Assembly: GCF_013393325.1 (NCBI RefSeq)
Contig: NZ_QJRC01000071.1
Location: 62,001 to 126,000 of the forward strand
Direction: 5' to 3'
Source: Pseudomonas hunanensis
GTDB taxonomy: Bacteria; Pseudomonadota; Gammaproteobacteria; Pseudomonadales; Pseudomonadaceae
Length of the DNA: 64,000 bases
The notes under the pieces are model-generated. The model was not told the origin of the DNA. It saw nothing but the letters and a program-made list of their open reading frames with translations, and made no database searches. This document shows positions 25,548-35,808 of the stretch, in pieces; the stretch's first letter is position 1; each line of letters opens with the position of its first letter. The position numbers and the translations under genes were made by a program.

Positions 25548-26831
25548 TCACGCCGTCCGCACGGCCCCACGCTGCGATTGTTGCCCATGCACCATGACAC
25601 AATTGCGCCCCGCACCTTTGGCGCTGTATAGCGCCTGGTCGGCGGATTTGAGCACCGCCTCGGGGTTGCGATGATCGGCATGGCGCTCGGCCACGCCAAT
25701 ACTGATGGTGACCGAGACCGTGCCGCCGCCACTGCCAGCGCGGCGCTGACGCCCGGCCGTATCGTCCTGCGGGCGGTTATGCTGGTCGCGCAGATGCATC
25801 ACGTAGTTGGCGATGACTTCACGCACGGCTTCCACATGCGGTACGCATTCTTCGGCGGTCTTGCCAGCGAAGACCAGGGCGAACTCCTCGCCACCATAAC
25901 GGTAGGCGCGACCACCGCCGGTGACCTTGGACAAGCGGCTGGCGACCAGGCGCAGCACCTGGTCGCCCACATCGTGGCCGTGGGTGTCGTTGAATTTCTT
26001 GAAGTGGTCGACATCGGTCATGGCGATCACATAGTTGCGCCCCAGGCGCTGCATGCGTTCGTTCAGCGCACGACGCCCCGGCAGGCCGGTCAGCTCATCG
26101 CGAAAAGCCATCTGATAAGCCTCGTGCGCCACGGCTGCGGCGATCATCAGCATCACCTGGCTGCACATGATGTTCAGGGTAAACGGCAGGATGAAGGTTT
26201 GCGGCAGCATCCAGAAAATGCCCAGCAGGCCCGTTATCAACGCGGCGTGCAGCGGCCGTGGTGCGCGCAGGTATTGCACCACCAGCAGAATGAACACGCC
26301 GATGAACAAGGGGTATACCATCTGAATCAGGCTCATCCACTGGCCATGCAAGGCCGGCCAGCGAATTTCAGCCAACCAGGTCAGCAATGCCTCTGGGTAG
26401 CTTTGCTCCAGGGCTACTGCCACGCTGCCCACGGCAAACAGCACGGCACCACGGGCCACCAGGTCCTGCAGCAGGTGAGTGCGTTCCTGCCAGGCGCCAT
26501 ACAGCCCGAACAGCGCCGGCAGCAGCAGGCACACCAGGTGGAAGATTACCGCTGCGTCCTCGCGCACGCGGCCATGGTCACGGTAGAAGTCGGTCTGGGT
26601 GTCGAGCAGGAAGTAGGCGATGTACACCGTAAGCATCATGAACAGCTCACGCTGGCGGCGGTACACCGCGCAGTAGGCGCCGCCCAGCAGCAGAACCAAG
26701 GTAGGCAAGACATTGAACAGCGATGTGAAAAAGACGCTGAGGTCTCTCACATAGGCTGCGGCGAGCCCTGCCAGCAACAGGAACAGCGAAGGCAGGAAGT
26801 GGCTTGCGCGAACAGCGTTAAGACGAAACAA
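25548..26831 (-). CDS. Membrane diguanylate cyclase (GGDEF domain)
   Basis: A 427-residue protein. The N-terminal half (residues about 10-240) has several hydrophobic helices (SLFLLLAGLAAAYV, LPTLVLLLGGAYCAVY, FIGVFILLVVQYL). The C-terminal GGDEF domain has an intact active site GGEEF at residues 313-317 (YRYGGEEFALVF), so it should make cyclic di-GMP. The inhibitory RxxD site is not obvious. The start is a TTG at 26831 with GGAG seven bases upstream. It lies between two acyl-CoA dehydrogenase genes. Confidence 0.9.
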   Translation of the reverse strand: MFRLNAVRASHFLPSLFLLLAGLAAAYVRDLSVFFTSLFNVLPTLVLLLGGAYCAVYRRQRELFMMLTVYIAYFLLDTQTDFYRDHGRVREDAAVIFHLVCLLLPALFGLYGAWQERTHLLQDLVARGAVLFAVGSVAVALEQSYPEALLTWLAEIRWPALHGQWMSLIQMVYPLFIGVFILLVVQYLRAPRPLHAALITGLLGIFWMLPQTFILPFTLNIMCSQVMLMIAAAVAHEAYQMAFRDELTGLPGRRALNERMQRLGRNYVIAMTDVDHFKKFNDTHGHDVGDQVLRLVASRLSKVTGGGRAYRYGGEEFALVFAGKTAEECVPHVEAVREVIANYVMHLRDQHNRPQDDTAGRQRRAGSGGGTVSVTISIGVAERHADHRNPEAVLKSADQALYSAKGAGRNCVMVHGQQSQRGAVRTA

Positions 26832-26961
26832 GGGTAATCTCCAACCCGGCAGATCAATAATGGCATTGTGCCCCTACTTCATCGGCAGTGCACATGAACA
26901 GTTGAATTCAGTTCAGACACAAGGCCACGCCTACACAGGATTCGCAGTAGCACCCCAAAAG

Positions 26962-27000
26962 CAAAAAACCCGCCTGCCGGTGAAGGCAGGCGGGTTTTTG
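26962..27000 (-). terminator. Terminator of the acyl-CoA dehydrogenase gene
   Basis: AAAAACCCGCCTGCC and GGCAGGCGGGTTTTT form a 15-bp stem around GGTGAA. It begins 15 bp after the dehydrogenase stop. Confidence 0.85.
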
Positions 27001-27014
27001 GTACAGCCGATGGA

Positions 27015-28820
27015 TCAGTACGACAAGCCGAAGTGCTCTTCGTCCATTGCCATCAGGTTGTTGGCACCCGACAGCATGGTCGCCACATGGGTACGGGTAC
27101 GCGGCAGGATGCGCTGGAAGTAGAAGCGCGCAGTCTGCAGCTTGGCCGTGTAGAACGCCTCTTCGCTGGTGCCTGCAGCCAGTTTCTCAGCCGCCAGGCG
27201 GGCGATGTCGGCCCAGAAGTAGGCCAGGCAGGCGTAGCCGGAATACATCAGGTAATCGACCGAGGCCGCACCGACTTCTTCGCGGTCCTTCATGGCGGCC
27301 ATGCCCACTTTCATGGTCAGCTCGCCCCACTCCTTGTTGATGGCCGCCAGCGGTTCGACAAACTCTTTGACCGCTTCGTTGCCTTCCTGCGCCTGGCAGA
27401 ACTTGTGCACGATCTTGGTGAAACCCTTCAGTGCTTCGCCCTGGGTCATCAGCACTTTACGGCCCAGCAGGTCGAGGGCCTGAATACCGGTGGTGCCTTC
27501 GTACAACATGGAGATACGGCTGTCGCGCACGTTCTGCTCCATGCCCCACTCGGCGATGAAGCCGTGGCCGCCGTAGATCTGCACGCCGTGGTTGGCGGCT
27601 TCGAAGCCGACTTCGGTCATGAACGCCTTGGCGATCGGGGTCAGGAACGCCAGCAGGGCATCGGCCTTCTTGCGCTCTTCTTCGTCCTGGCTGTACTTGA
27701 CGATGTCCACCTGCTTGGCAGTGAAGTACACCATGGCGCGGTTGCCTTCGGCGAAGGCCTTCATGGTCAGCAGCATGCGGCGCACGTCCGGGTGGACGAT
27801 GATCGGGTCGGCAGCCTTGTCCGGTGCTTTCGGGCCGGTCAGGGAGCGCATCTGCAGGCGCTCGCGGGCGTACTTCAGGCCACCCTGGAACGCCACTTCG
27901 GCGTGGGCCAGGCCTTGCAGCGCGGTACCCAGGCGAGCCGTGTTCATGAAGGTGAACATGCAGTTCAGGCCTTTGTTGGCCGGGCCGATCAGGTAGCCCG
28001 TGGCAGCATCGAAGTTCATCACGCAGGTAGCGTTACCGTGGATGCCCATTTTGTGTTCGATGGAGCCGCAGCTCACGCCGTTGCGCTCACCCACGCCGCC
28101 TTCGGCGTTAGGCAGGAACTTCGGCACGATGAACAGCGAAATGCCTTTGGTGCCAGCCGGTGCGTCCGGCAGGCGGGCCAGGACGATATGGACGATGTTG
28201 TCGGCCATGTCGTGTTCACCGGCCGAAATGAAGATCTTGGTGCCCGACACTTTGTAGCTGCCGTCGGCCTGTGGTTCGGCCTTGGTGCGCAGCATGCCCA
28301 GGTCGGTACCGCAGTGGGGTTCGGTCAGGCACATGGTGCCGGTCCACTCACCGGACACCAGCTTGGTCAGGTAGGTCTCTTGCTGCTCATGGGTGCCATG
28401 CGCAGAAATGGTGTTCATCGCGCCATGCGAAAGGCCTGGGTACATGCCCCACGACCAGTTCGAACCACCGACCATTTCGCTCAGGGCCAGGCCCAGCGAT
28501 TCCGGCAGGCCCTGGCCGCCATGTTCTACGTCATGCGCCAGGCTCGGCCAGCCGCCTTCGACGAACTGCTCGTAGGCCGCTTTGAAGCCGGTCGGGGTTT
28601 TAACGCCCGATTCGCTCCAGGTACAGCCTTCCTGGTCACCCACACGGTTCAGCGGCGACAGCACTTGTTCACAGAACTTCGCACCTTCTTCGAGGATCGC
28701 GTCGACCATGTCGGGCGTGGCGTCCTGGCAGCCCGGCAGGCTCTGATAGTGCGCCTCATAGCCAAGCAGCTCGTCGCGAACGAAGCGGATATCACGCAAG
28801 GGGGCTTTGTAATCAGGCAT
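27015..28820 (-). CDS. Acyl-CoA dehydrogenase (601 aa type)
   Basis: A 601-residue acyl-CoA dehydrogenase. The start at ATG 28820 ([13 protein letters not shown]) matches the paralogue at 23645-25423; a 20-codon upstream extension has no support. Signatures: [37 protein letters not shown] and [21 protein letters not shown]. It likely acts on fatty or phenyl-substituted acyl-CoA in beta-oxidation. The two paralogues may differ in chain length preference; the sequence does not say which. Confidence 0.9.
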   Translation of the reverse strand: MPDYKAPLRDIRFVRDELLGYEAHYQSLPGCQDATPDMVDAILEEGAKFCEQVLSPLNRVGDQEGCTWSESGVKTPTGFKAAYEQFVEGGWPSLAHDVEHGGQGLPESLGLALSEMVGGSNWSWGMYPGLSHGAMNTISAHGTHEQQETYLTKLVSGEWTGTMCLTEPHCGTDLGMLRTKAEPQADGSYKVSGTKIFISAGEHDMADNIVHIVLARLPDAPAGTKGISLFIVPKFLPNAEGGVGERNGVSCGSIEHKMGIHGNATCVMNFDAATGYLIGPANKGLNCMFTFMNTARLGTALQGLAHAEVAFQGGLKYARERLQMRSLTGPKAPDKAADPIIVHPDVRRMLLTMKAFAEGNRAMVYFTAKQVDIVKYSQDEEERKKADALLAFLTPIAKAFMTEVGFEAANHGVQIYGGHGFIAEWGMEQNVRDSRISMLYEGTTGIQALDLLGRKVLMTQGEALKGFTKIVHKFCQAQEGNEAVKEFVEPLAAINKEWGELTMKVGMAAMKDREEVGAASVDYLMYSGYACLAYFWADIARLAAEKLAAGTSEEAFYTAKLQTARFYFQRILPRTRTHVATMLSGANNLMAMDEEHFGLSY

Positions 28821-28983
28821 TGCGATGAACCTCTGGGTCAGTTCTGTGGGGGTGACCAGCTCTTGGCGGCCGTCTATCAAACAGTTGTTTGAAACTTACG
28901 TTTAGCACCGCGTTCTGTCAAGGTTGGACTATGGTGCCATTTACGCCGCGAAAAATGGCAAATATGCCATCGCATGACAAAAA

Positions 28984-29080
28984 CCCCTGTGGGAGCGGGT
29001 TTACCCGCGAATAGGCCCGCCCAGAAAACAGAGGTATCTGGTCAAACGCATTCGTGGGCAAACTCGCTCCCACAGGGGTG
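28984..29080. repeat. Paired REP-like repeat (CCCCTGTGGGAGCG family)
   Basis: CCCCTGTGGGAGCGGGTTTA and the inverted AAACTCGCTCCCACAGGGG face each other across about 60 bases. This is a different family from 23528-23636 and is related to 35660-35753. Confidence 0.75.
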
Positions 29081-29109
29081 GGTCGCGATGCAGGGGAAAC
29101 GCCGAGAAT

Positions 29110-29406
29110 TCAGGCGTAGGTGTCGATGATCCGGCCGAGCATTTCGTCGGATGCCTTGACCACTTTTGCGCCAAGTTCGACTTCGGTTTTGCCCACTGCC
29201 TGTTGCACGATGCTGGTGGCCATGTCCATCTGCTGGCTGCGGTCGACCGCGCGCAGGCGTTCGGCCTGAAAATCGCTGGACTGGCTGGTGGCGGTACGTT
29301 CGGCGGTGGTGTTGGCGATCTGGGCGGCGGCCTGATCGACGCGGCTCTGGCCGGCCTGGATTGCGCTCAGGCCCGCGTAATAAGCGGAGCTACCGGTGAT
29401 TTCCAT
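29110..29406 (-). CDS. Small hypothetical protein, flagellar rod/hook-like N-terminus
   Basis: A 98-residue protein from ATG 29406 (MEITGSSAYYAGLSAIQAGQ). The segment GLSAIQAGQSRVDQAAAQIAN resembles the N-terminal motif of flagellar rod, hook and motility proteins, and the C-terminus is helical (VKASDEMLGRIIDTYA). It stands alone. The function is unknown; a putative motility protein is a fair guess. Confidence 0.6.
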   Translation of the reverse strand: MEITGSSAYYAGLSAIQAGQSRVDQAAAQIANTTAERTATSQSSDFQAERLRAVDRSQQMDMATSIVQQAVGKTEVELGAKVVKASDEMLGRIIDTYA

Positions 29407-29548
29407 GTCAGGACTCCATTGACGCTGGATGACGAACAGCCCCAATTAAAGCAGGCCAGGCGTGAAAAGGCCCGTTTAAATCCCTAATGGCCTGGTGCCA
29501 GTCGATAGGCCTGGGGTATTCCCGCAAAAGAACCAGGCCTGGAAACGG

Positions 29549-30229
29549 CTAATCCAGCAGGTCCAACTGCAAATGCTCAGCCACCATATCGGCGCTGGCC
29601 TGCTTCAACTTGGGCACCCGCCCCAGGCAAGGCGCCGGCAAGCGTTCAGCCAGACTGGCCAGGTTTTCTTCCAGCCGTGAAGTACGCGGCTCGATGATGT
29701 TTGCCACCCAACCCGCCAGCTGCAACCCGTCACGTTCTATGGCCTCGGCGCTGAGCAAGGCATGGCTGATGCAACCCAAGCGCACGCCTACCACCAGAAT
29801 CACCGGCAACTGCAGGGCAATGGCAAGGTCGGACAGATTCTCCAGGCCCGACAGCGGCACGCGCCAGCCACCGGCCCCTTCCACCAAGGTGAAATCGGCA
29901 TGCTGTTGCAGCACATTACGCATAGCCGCCAACAGCTCTGGCACCGCCAGCGTCACCCCCGCCTCGCGCGCTGCCACATGTGGGGCAATTGCAGGCTCGA
30001 AGGCAAACGGGTTGACCTGCTCGTAGGGCAACTTGATCGTGCTTTCGTCGATCAGCGCCTGGGCATCGCTATTGCGCAAGCCTTTGGGCGTCATCGTGCA
30101 GCCAGAGGCCACCGGCTTGGCGCCCAACGTGCTCATGCCCTGCAAGCGCGCCGCATGCAACAGCCCGGCGGCGATGGTGGTCTTGCCGACATCGGTGTCG
30201 GTGCCGGCAATGAAATAGGCCTGGCTCAT
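29549..30229 (-). CDS. bioD: Dethiobiotin synthetase
   Basis: A 226-residue ATP-dependent enzyme that closes the ureido ring of dethiobiotin from diaminopelargonate and CO2. The P-loop GTDTDVGKTT is at residues 8-17, the second motif is KPVASGC, and the carbamate region is VEGAGGWRVPL. It is the last gene of bioBFHCD, starting 10 bp after bioC. Confidence 0.96.
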   Translation of the reverse strand: MSQAYFIAGTDTDVGKTTIAAGLLHAARLQGMSTLGAKPVASGCTMTPKGLRNSDAQALIDESTIKLPYEQVNPFAFEPAIAPHVAAREAGVTLAVPELLAAMRNVLQQHADFTLVEGAGGWRVPLSGLENLSDLAIALQLPVILVVGVRLGCISHALLSAEAIERDGLQLAGWVANIIEPRTSRLEENLASLAERLPAPCLGRVPKLKQASADMVAEHLQLDLLD

Positions 30230-30239
30230 CGTGTTCCCC

Positions 30240-31058
30240 TTACGCCTGTGGCTTGCGCAACACACCATAGACCACTTGATAGGTAGCTGGCAGCCCCGCA
30301 GGCTGGCGAAATGCCTCATAGGCTTGCAACAAGCCCTGCATGCGCGCCCTGCCGGTGAGGCCGGAAGGGCGCCCAGGGTTCAGATTGTGTGCCCCTAAAG
30401 CCTTCAGCTCGTGGGTCAGGCTACGAACGTCCGGGTAATGCAGCACATGCGGGCGGCGCTGCAGCTCAAGCTGTTCGAAGCCGCTGGCCGCGCACAGGCG
30501 TTGGTAGTCTTCGAACCGGCGGAAGCGGTTCACATGCACCAGCCCATCTACCGCTTGCCAACTGGCGCGCAGTTCGTCGAGGGTGCCCACGCACAAGCTG
30601 CTGAAGGCCAGCACACCGCCTGGGCGCAGCACGCGCTGCGCCTCGGCCAGCACACTGGCGAACTGGTCGCACCACTGCACCGCCAGGCTGGAAAACACCA
30701 GGTCGACACTGCCATCACGCAGCGGCAGGCGCTCGGCGTCGCCAGCCACGTGATACTGCGCCCCGCCCTGTTCATGGCGTGCATGGCGCAGCATGCCTTC
30801 GGCGATATCCACCGCCACGCCGCTGGCCTGGGCGAAACGCTCAGCAAGCATGCGGCTGAAGTGGCCGGTGCCGCTGCCCAGGTCCAGCCAATGCAACGGC
30901 TGCAGGCCTGCAGGCAACTGCTCCAGCAGGTTCGCACCTACCGCACGCTGCAAGGCAGCCACGCTGTCGTAACTGGCTGCCGCGCGGGAGAACGAAGCCG
31001 CTACCTGGCGTTTGTCGGGCAATGCACCGGGTAGGGTCGGACGGGAAAGATCAGTCAT
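30240..31058 (-). CDS. bioC: Malonyl-ACP O-methyltransferase
   Basis: A 272-residue SAM methyltransferase that primes biotin synthesis by methylating malonyl-ACP. The SAM motif is [18 protein letters not shown]. The ATG at 31058 ([11 protein letters not shown]) overlaps the bioH 3' end by 8 bp; the longer frame is inside bioH. Confidence 0.94.
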   Translation of the reverse strand: MTDLSRPTLPGALPDKRQVAASFSRAAASYDSVAALQRAVGANLLEQLPAGLQPLHWLDLGSGTGHFSRMLAERFAQASGVAVDIAEGMLRHARHEQGGAQYHVAGDAERLPLRDGSVDLVFSSLAVQWCDQFASVLAEAQRVLRPGGVLAFSSLCVGTLDELRASWQAVDGLVHVNRFRRFEDYQRLCAASGFEQLELQRRPHVLHYPDVRSLTHELKALGAHNLNPGRPSGLTGRARMQGLLQAYEAFRQPAGLPATYQVVYGVLRKPQA

Positions 31059-31782
31059 CGCCACTCTCATGCAGGAAACTCTTGATGCCCGCCGCCAACT
31101 CCTGCGGGTACTCCAACAGGAAGGCGTGGGAACTGTCTTCGACCAGGCCCACTTCCACATCGGGCAACAGCTCGCTCAAGGCCTTCGCCGCCTCTGCCGG
31201 CACCAGCGCATCGCTGCCGGCGAACAGGTGCAACTGCGGGCCGCCATAGGCCTGCAGGGCTTCGCGAGTGTCCAGCTTGGCCAGCACCTCAAGGCCGGTG
31301 GCCAGGTACAGCGGGTCGGTGTCCGGCACGCCGACACCCAGTTGGCGCAGCAAGGTGCGTGGTTGCAGGGCGCCATCGCTGCACAAGGTACGGAAGCGCT
31401 TGAGGGTGACCTGGGTATGGCTGCGGCAGCCGTCGAGGAAGGTGCCGAAGGTGTCTTCGGCCATGCCATGCGGCCAGTCCGCGCGGGCCACGAAACAGGG
31501 GTTGCTGGCCAGGGTCAGCAGGCCGCAGCAGTGGTCGCCACGCTTGTGCGCGAGGGCGCTGGCGAGCATGCCGCCTAACGACCAGCCGCCCAGCCAGACA
31601 TCCGCCGGCAACTTGCGGTCGAGGTGGTCAAGCCAGCCCTCCACATCGCTGTGAGGCAATTCCGGCAAGGGCATCAGCTCTACCTGCAGGCGGGCGTCCT
31701 GGGCGCGCAGGCTGGCTGCCAGCGGCTCAAGGGCAGCAATGCCCAGGCCCCAACCAGGCAGCAGAACAAGTCGATTACGCAT
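31051..31782 (-). CDS. bioH: Pimeloyl-ACP methyl ester carboxylesterase
   Basis: A 243-residue alpha/beta hydrolase that removes the methyl group from pimeloyl-ACP methyl ester. The nucleophile is Ser68 in [10 protein letters not shown], with the acid in FAGSDALVP and the histidine in SSHAFLLE. The start ATG at 31782 overlaps the bioF 3' end by 8 bp. Confidence 0.93.
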   Translation of the reverse strand: MRNRLVLLPGWGLGIAALEPLAASLRAQDARLQVELMPLPELPHSDVEGWLDHLDRKLPADVWLGGWSLGGMLASALAHKRGDHCCGLLTLASNPCFVARADWPHGMAEDTFGTFLDGCRSHTQVTLKRFRTLCSDGALQPRTLLRQLGVGVPDTDPLYLATGLEVLAKLDTREALQAYGGPQLHLFAGSDALVPAEAAKALSELLPDVEVGLVEDSSHAFLLEYPQELAAGIKSFLHESGDD

Positions 31783-32947
31783 CGGCGTTCTCCAGTTGTG
31801 GATAACACTCGGCCAATGCATTCAACAATAGCTGCACCTGCGCCTCGCTGTGCGCGGCGCTCAAGGTTACCCGCAGACGGGCGCTACCCGCCGGCACGGT
31901 AGGCGGACGGATAGCCGTCACCAGCAAGCCGCGCTCGCGCAGCATGCGTGACAGGCGCAAGGCCTGCGCACTGTCGCCGATCACGATGGGCTGGATCGGC
32001 GTCGGGCTGTCCATCAGTTGCAGCCCGATCTGCTGCGCGCCTTCGCGGAACTGGCGAATCAACGCGGCCAGGTGCTCACGGCGCCAGGTTTCGCGGCGCA
32101 GCAGCTCCAGGCTTTTGAGCGTAGCGCAGGCCAGCGCCGGTGGCTGGCTGGTGGTGTAGATGTAGGGCCGGGCGAACTGCACCAGTGCCTCGATCAGATC
32201 TTCGCTGCCGGCAACAAAGGCACCTGCGGTACCGCAGGCCTTGCCCAGCGTGCCGATCAAGACCGGTACATCAGCCACGCCCAGGCCGAAGTGCTCGACG
32301 ATACCGCCGCCTTGTGCGCCCAAGGTACCCAGGCCATGGGCATCGTCGACCATCAACCAGGCGCCACGGCCACGGGCGACATCGGCCAGCGCCGGCAGGT
32401 CGGCCAGGTCGCCGTCCATGCTGAACACACCATCAGTCACCACCAGGGTATTGCCGACGGCCTTGTCCAGGCGGCTGGCCAGGCTCGCTGAGTCGTTGTG
32501 CAAGTAGCGGTTGAAGCGCGCACCGCTGAGCAACCCGCCATCCAACAGCGAGGCATGATTCAGTCGGTCTTGCAGCACCGTGTCACCCTGCCCCACCAGC
32601 GCGGTGATGGCGCCCAGGTTGGCCATGTAGCCGGTAGAGAACAACAGCGCGCGCGGACGCCCGGTCAGTTCGGCCAGCGCCTCTTCAACCTGGTGGTGCG
32701 GCGTGCTGTGGCCGACCACCAGGTGCGAGGCACCGCCGCCCACACCCCAGCGCTCGGCGCCGGCCTGCCAGGCAGAGATAACCTCGGGGTGGTTGGCCAA
32801 ACCCAGGTAGTCATTGCTACAGAAGGCCAGCAGGCGTTGGCCATCGACCACTACTTCCGGCCCCTGTGGGCTTTCCAATAGTGGCCGCTGCCGATACAGG
32901 TCTGCGGCGCGCCGTTCGGCCAGGCGCGCTGCCAGGTCGAAGGCCAT
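31775..32947 (-). CDS. bioF: 8-amino-7-oxononanoate synthase
   Basis: A 390-residue PLP enzyme joining pimeloyl-ACP with L-alanine. The PLP lysine is Lys236 ([13 protein letters not shown]), and His/Asp cofactor contacts are in [11 protein letters not shown]. The N-terminal signature is [13 protein letters not shown]. It starts one base after the bioB stop. Confidence 0.96.
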   Translation of the reverse strand: MAFDLAARLAERRAADLYRQRPLLESPQGPEVVVDGQRLLAFCSNDYLGLANHPEVISAWQAGAERWGVGGGASHLVVGHSTPHHQVEEALAELTGRPRALLFSTGYMANLGAITALVGQGDTVLQDRLNHASLLDGGLLSGARFNRYLHNDSASLASRLDKAVGNTLVVTDGVFSMDGDLADLPALADVARGRGAWLMVDDAHGLGTLGAQGGGIVEHFGLGVADVPVLIGTLGKACGTAGAFVAGSEDLIEALVQFARPYIYTTSQPPALACATLKSLELLRRETWRREHLAALIRQFREGAQQIGLQLMDSPTPIQPIVIGDSAQALRLSRMLRERGLLVTAIRPPTVPAGSARLRVTLSAAHSEAQVQLLLNALAECYPQLENADA

Positions 32948-32948
32948 A

Positions 32949-34007
32949 TCAGGCCGATGCAGCGTTGTAGAACATCTCGCTGCTGCGCTGTTCGACCAGC
33001 GCCTGCTCGATGGCCGCCTGATGCACTTCATCGGCGTGCTCTTCCCGCGCTTCGGGCTTGATGCCCAGGCGTGCGAACAGTTGCATGTCCTTGTCGGCCT
33101 GCGGGTTGGCGGTGGTCAGCAGTTTTTCGCCGTAGAAAATCGAGTTGGCGCCAGCCATGAAGGCCAAGGCCTGCATCTGCTCGTTCATCTGCTCGCGGCC
33201 TGCGGACAGGCGCACGTGCGACTTGGGCATGAGGATACGGGCCACGGCCAGCATGCGAATGAAGTCGAACGGGTCGACGTCTTCTTCCTCGGCCAGCGGT
33301 GTGCCGGCCACCTTGACCAGCATGTTGATCGGTACCGATTCCGGGTGCTCGGGCAGGTTGGCCAGCTGGATCAGCAGGCCGGCGCGGTCGTCCAGCGACT
33401 CGCCCATGCCCAGGATGCCACCGGAGCAGATCTTCATTCCAGCATCGCGCACGTAGGCCAGGGTCTGCAGGCGCTCGCCATAGGTGCGGGTGGTGATGAT
33501 GCTGCCGTAGAACTCCGGCGAGGTGTCGAGGTTGTGGTTGTAGTAGTCCAGGCCAGCCTGGGCCAGGGCCAGGGTCTGATCCTGGTCGAGTTTGCCGAGG
33601 GTCATGCAGGTTTCCAGGCCCATGGCCTTCACACCTTTGACCATCTCCAACACGTAGGGCATGTCTTTGGCCGACGGGTGCTTCCAGGCCGCTCCCATGC
33701 AGAAGCGGGTAGAACCGATGGCTTTGGCCCGGGCGGCCTCTTCCAGCACCTTCTGCACTTCCATCAGTTTCTGTTTTTCCAGCCCGGTGTTGTAGTGGCC
33801 GGACTGGGGACAATATTTGCAATCTTCCGGGCAGGCACCGGTCTTGATCGACAGCAAAGTCGAAACCTGCACGCGGTTTGGGTCGAAATGCGCGCGGTGT
33901 ACGGTCTGCGCCTGGAACAGCAAGTCATTGAACGGTTGCTGGAACAGCGCCTTGACCTCGGCCAGGGACCAGTCGTGACGTGTTGTTGCAGTTGTGCTGG
34001 CGCTCAT
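32949..34007 (-). CDS. bioB: Biotin synthase (radical SAM)
   Basis: A 352-residue radical SAM enzyme inserting sulfur into dethiobiotin. The 4Fe-4S motif is C59-x3-C63-x2-C66 ([12 protein letters not shown]); further conserved parts are [14 protein letters not shown] and [12 protein letters not shown]. It is the first gene of the operon, preceded by a BirA-type operator and promoter at 34080-34134. Confidence 0.97.
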   Translation of the reverse strand: MSASTTATTRHDWSLAEVKALFQQPFNDLLFQAQTVHRAHFDPNRVQVSTLLSIKTGACPEDCKYCPQSGHYNTGLEKQKLMEVQKVLEEAARAKAIGSTRFCMGAAWKHPSAKDMPYVLEMVKGVKAMGLETCMTLGKLDQDQTLALAQAGLDYYNHNLDTSPEFYGSIITTRTYGERLQTLAYVRDAGMKICSGGILGMGESLDDRAGLLIQLANLPEHPESVPINMLVKVAGTPLAEEEDVDPFDFIRMLAVARILMPKSHVRLSAGREQMNEQMQALAFMAGANSIFYGEKLLTTANPQADKDMQLFARLGIKPEAREEHADEVHQAAIEQALVEQRSSEMFYNAASA

Positions 34008-34079
34008 CGGCGTTTCCTTGTTTAGGCTGTAGCTGGCGCCGGGACAGGAAAGCCCGCCAGCGCATCACGGATAGCTCGC

Positions 34080-34134
34080 ATAGTCATGGAAGGTCTATGA
34101 ACTGTCAACCACAATGGAAAAGGCTGGTTTACAA
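34080..34134 (-). promoter_or_regulatory. bio operon promoter overlapped by a BirA-type operator
   Basis: GGTTTACAA at 34126-34134 and CTGTCAACC at 34102-34110 are separated by exactly 15 bases. This matches the BirA operator TTGTAAACC-N15-GGTTTACAA, one half perfect and the other 7 of 9. On the minus strand TTGACA (34108-34103) lies 17 bases from GACTAT (34085-34080), so the operator covers the -35 box. Unusually, the operator falls inside the first codons of comF. Confidence 0.75.
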
Positions 34135-34828
34135 GTGCTCACTTATTAATCAAATCTGTTTACTGTGCGATGAGCCTGCCGAGCAGCGCTACCCATTGTG
34201 CACCGCCTGCGAGCAGGAACTGCCCTGGCTGGGTGATCACTGCCAGCATTGTGCCCTGCCCTTGCCCATGGCCGGGCTGACTTGCGCCCAGTGCTGCCGC
34301 CGCTTGCCGGCCTTCGATCAGGTCATTGCCCTGTGGCACTACGGCTTTCCGGTGGACACGTTGATCAGCCGCTTCAAGCACAATCGTCAATGGCCATTGG
34401 GGCGCTTGATGGCTGAGTTACTCGGGCATGGGCTGCTGCACCGCTTTGCCGAAGGGCTACCGCGCCCAGACCTGCTGTTGTCTGTGCCCTTGGCAAGCCG
34501 TCGACTGCGCGAGCGAGGGTTCAACCAGGCGGGGATGCTTGGGCGTTGGTTGTCTTCGCAACTGCGGCTACCTTGCGATGAGCGATTGCTGATGCGCACG
34601 CGCGAAACGACTGCGCAGCAACAGCTGACTGCCAAGGCAAGGCGACGCAACTTGCGTCAGGCGTTTGCGGTCACTGGCAAGCTGACAGGTAAGCATGTCG
34701 CTGTTGTCGACGATGTGTTGACCACCGGTGCCACCGCGCAGGCCATTGCTCAGGTGCTGCGCAAGGCCGGAGCGCGACAGGTAGATGTGTATTGCCTGGC
34801 ACGCACGCCCAAACCAGGGTATGCATGA
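34097..34828 (+). CDS. comF: ComF/GntX-family phosphoribosyltransferase-like protein
   Basis: A 243-residue protein. It has N-terminal zinc-finger-like cysteine pairs (CLLCDEP, LCTACEQE, CQHCALP, CAQCCRR) and a C-terminal phosphoribosyltransferase-type loop VAVVDDVLTTGATAQA. ComF homologues take part in DNA uptake. ATG 34097 is the only usable start before the first Cys pair. The bio operator lies within codons 2-13, so the two divergent genes overlap at their control region. Confidence 0.88.
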   Translation: MNCQPQWKRLVYKCSLINQICLLCDEPAEQRYPLCTACEQELPWLGDHCQHCALPLPMAGLTCAQCCRRLPAFDQVIALWHYGFPVDTLISRFKHNRQWPLGRLMAELLGHGLLHRFAEGLPRPDLLLSVPLASRRLRERGFNQAGMLGRWLSSQLRLPCDERLLMRTRETTAQQQLTAKARRRNLRQAFAVTGKLTGKHVAVVDDVLTTGATAQAIAQVLRKAGARQVDVYCLARTPKPGYA

Positions 34829-34880
34829 CCTGTGCAGTCCTACACAATTCACCTTCAGGCCCATCACCTACAACGACTCA

Positions 34881-35651
34881 ATGCTCATGCCGCTGCCTAC
34901 TCTGCTTACCCAGCACATCGCCCGCCGCCCCCAGCGCATCGCGCTGCTGCAGCACATTGCCGAACAAGGCTCGATCACCCGCGCCGCCAAGGCAGCGGGC
35001 ATCAGCTACAAGGCGGCCTGGGATGCCATCGACGAGCTCAACAACCTGGCCAGCCAACCCCTGGTCGAGCGCAGCACCGGTGGTCGAGGTGGCGGCGGTG
35101 CGCGCTTGTCGCCGGAAGGCGAGCGGGTGCTGCGCCTGTATCAAAGGCTGCAGGCCCTGCAGGCGCAAATCCTCGAAGCCGCCGAAGAGTCCAGCGACCT
35201 CGACCTGCTCGGGCGCCTGATGCTGCGCACCAGCGCGCGCAACCAGCTGCAGGGCCAGGTCAGCGGCCTGCGCCGCGAAGGCCGGTATGACCGCGTCAGC
35301 CTGGCATTGGGCGGCGGGCTGGAGATCGACGCGCTGATCACACACGACAGTACCGCGCGGCTGGAGCTGACGCTGGGGACGATGGTAGTAGCGCTGCTCA
35401 AGGCCGGGTGGGTGCGGTTGTTGGCGCAGGGGGAGCAAGCCGAGGTCGGCAGCAACTGCTTGAGTGCTACGGTGGAAGAAGTGTTGGCAGCGGATGACGG
35501 GCCCAGCGAGGTCCGACTGGCATTGGGTAATGGGCAGACGCTGTGTGCCATTGCCGAAGCGGATTGGTTGGCCGGGCTACAAGTGGCGGCTGGTAGTTCG
35601 GTGCGGGTGCAGTTTAATCCGTCCGTTGTGCTGATCGGGGTACCTGCATAG
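34881..35651 (+). CDS. modE: Molybdate-responsive regulator, ModE type
   Basis: A 256-residue protein (or 254 from ATG 34887). It has the ModE winged HTH (RIALLQHIAEQGSITRAAKA, then AGISYKAAWDAIDELNNLA, with RSTGGRGGGGARLS) and two mop-like TOBE domains in the C-terminal half (SARNQLQGQV, then VGSNCLSATVEEVL). It senses molybdate and represses its uptake genes. No modABC genes lie beside it in this window. Confidence 0.88.
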   Translation: MLMPLPTLLTQHIARRPQRIALLQHIAEQGSITRAAKAAGISYKAAWDAIDELNNLASQPLVERSTGGRGGGGARLSPEGERVLRLYQRLQALQAQILEAAEESSDLDLLGRLMLRTSARNQLQGQVSGLRREGRYDRVSLALGGGLEIDALITHDSTARLELTLGTMVVALLKAGWVRLLAQGEQAEVGSNCLSATVEEVLAADDGPSEVRLALGNGQTLCAIAEADWLAGLQVAAGSSVRVQFNPSVVLIGVPA

Positions 35652-35659
35652 CCTGGGCG

Positions 35660-35753
35660 GGCCTCTTCGCGGCTAAAGCCGCTCCCACAGGGACCGCGTC
35701 GCCTGAAGGATGCTCACAAAACCTGTGGGAGCGGCTTTAGCCGCGAAGAGGCC
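35660..35753. repeat. Perfect 32-bp inverted repeat (REP doublet)
   Basis: Arms 35660-35691 and 35722-35753 are perfect reverse complements (GGCCTCTTCGCGGCTAAAGC, then CGCTCCCACAGG) around a 30-base spacer. It lies between modE and srkA. This is the well-known Pseudomonas REP family with the GTGGGAGCGG core. Confidence 0.85.
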
Positions 35754-35808
35754 GGTACAGGTATAACGCTGTACCATGGGCTCCATGCCGCCTATCCCCG
35801 GAGCCATC

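Noticed and set aside
27033..28892. 619-codon plus-strand open frame
   Set aside because: It is antisense to the acyl-CoA dehydrogenase at 27015-28820.
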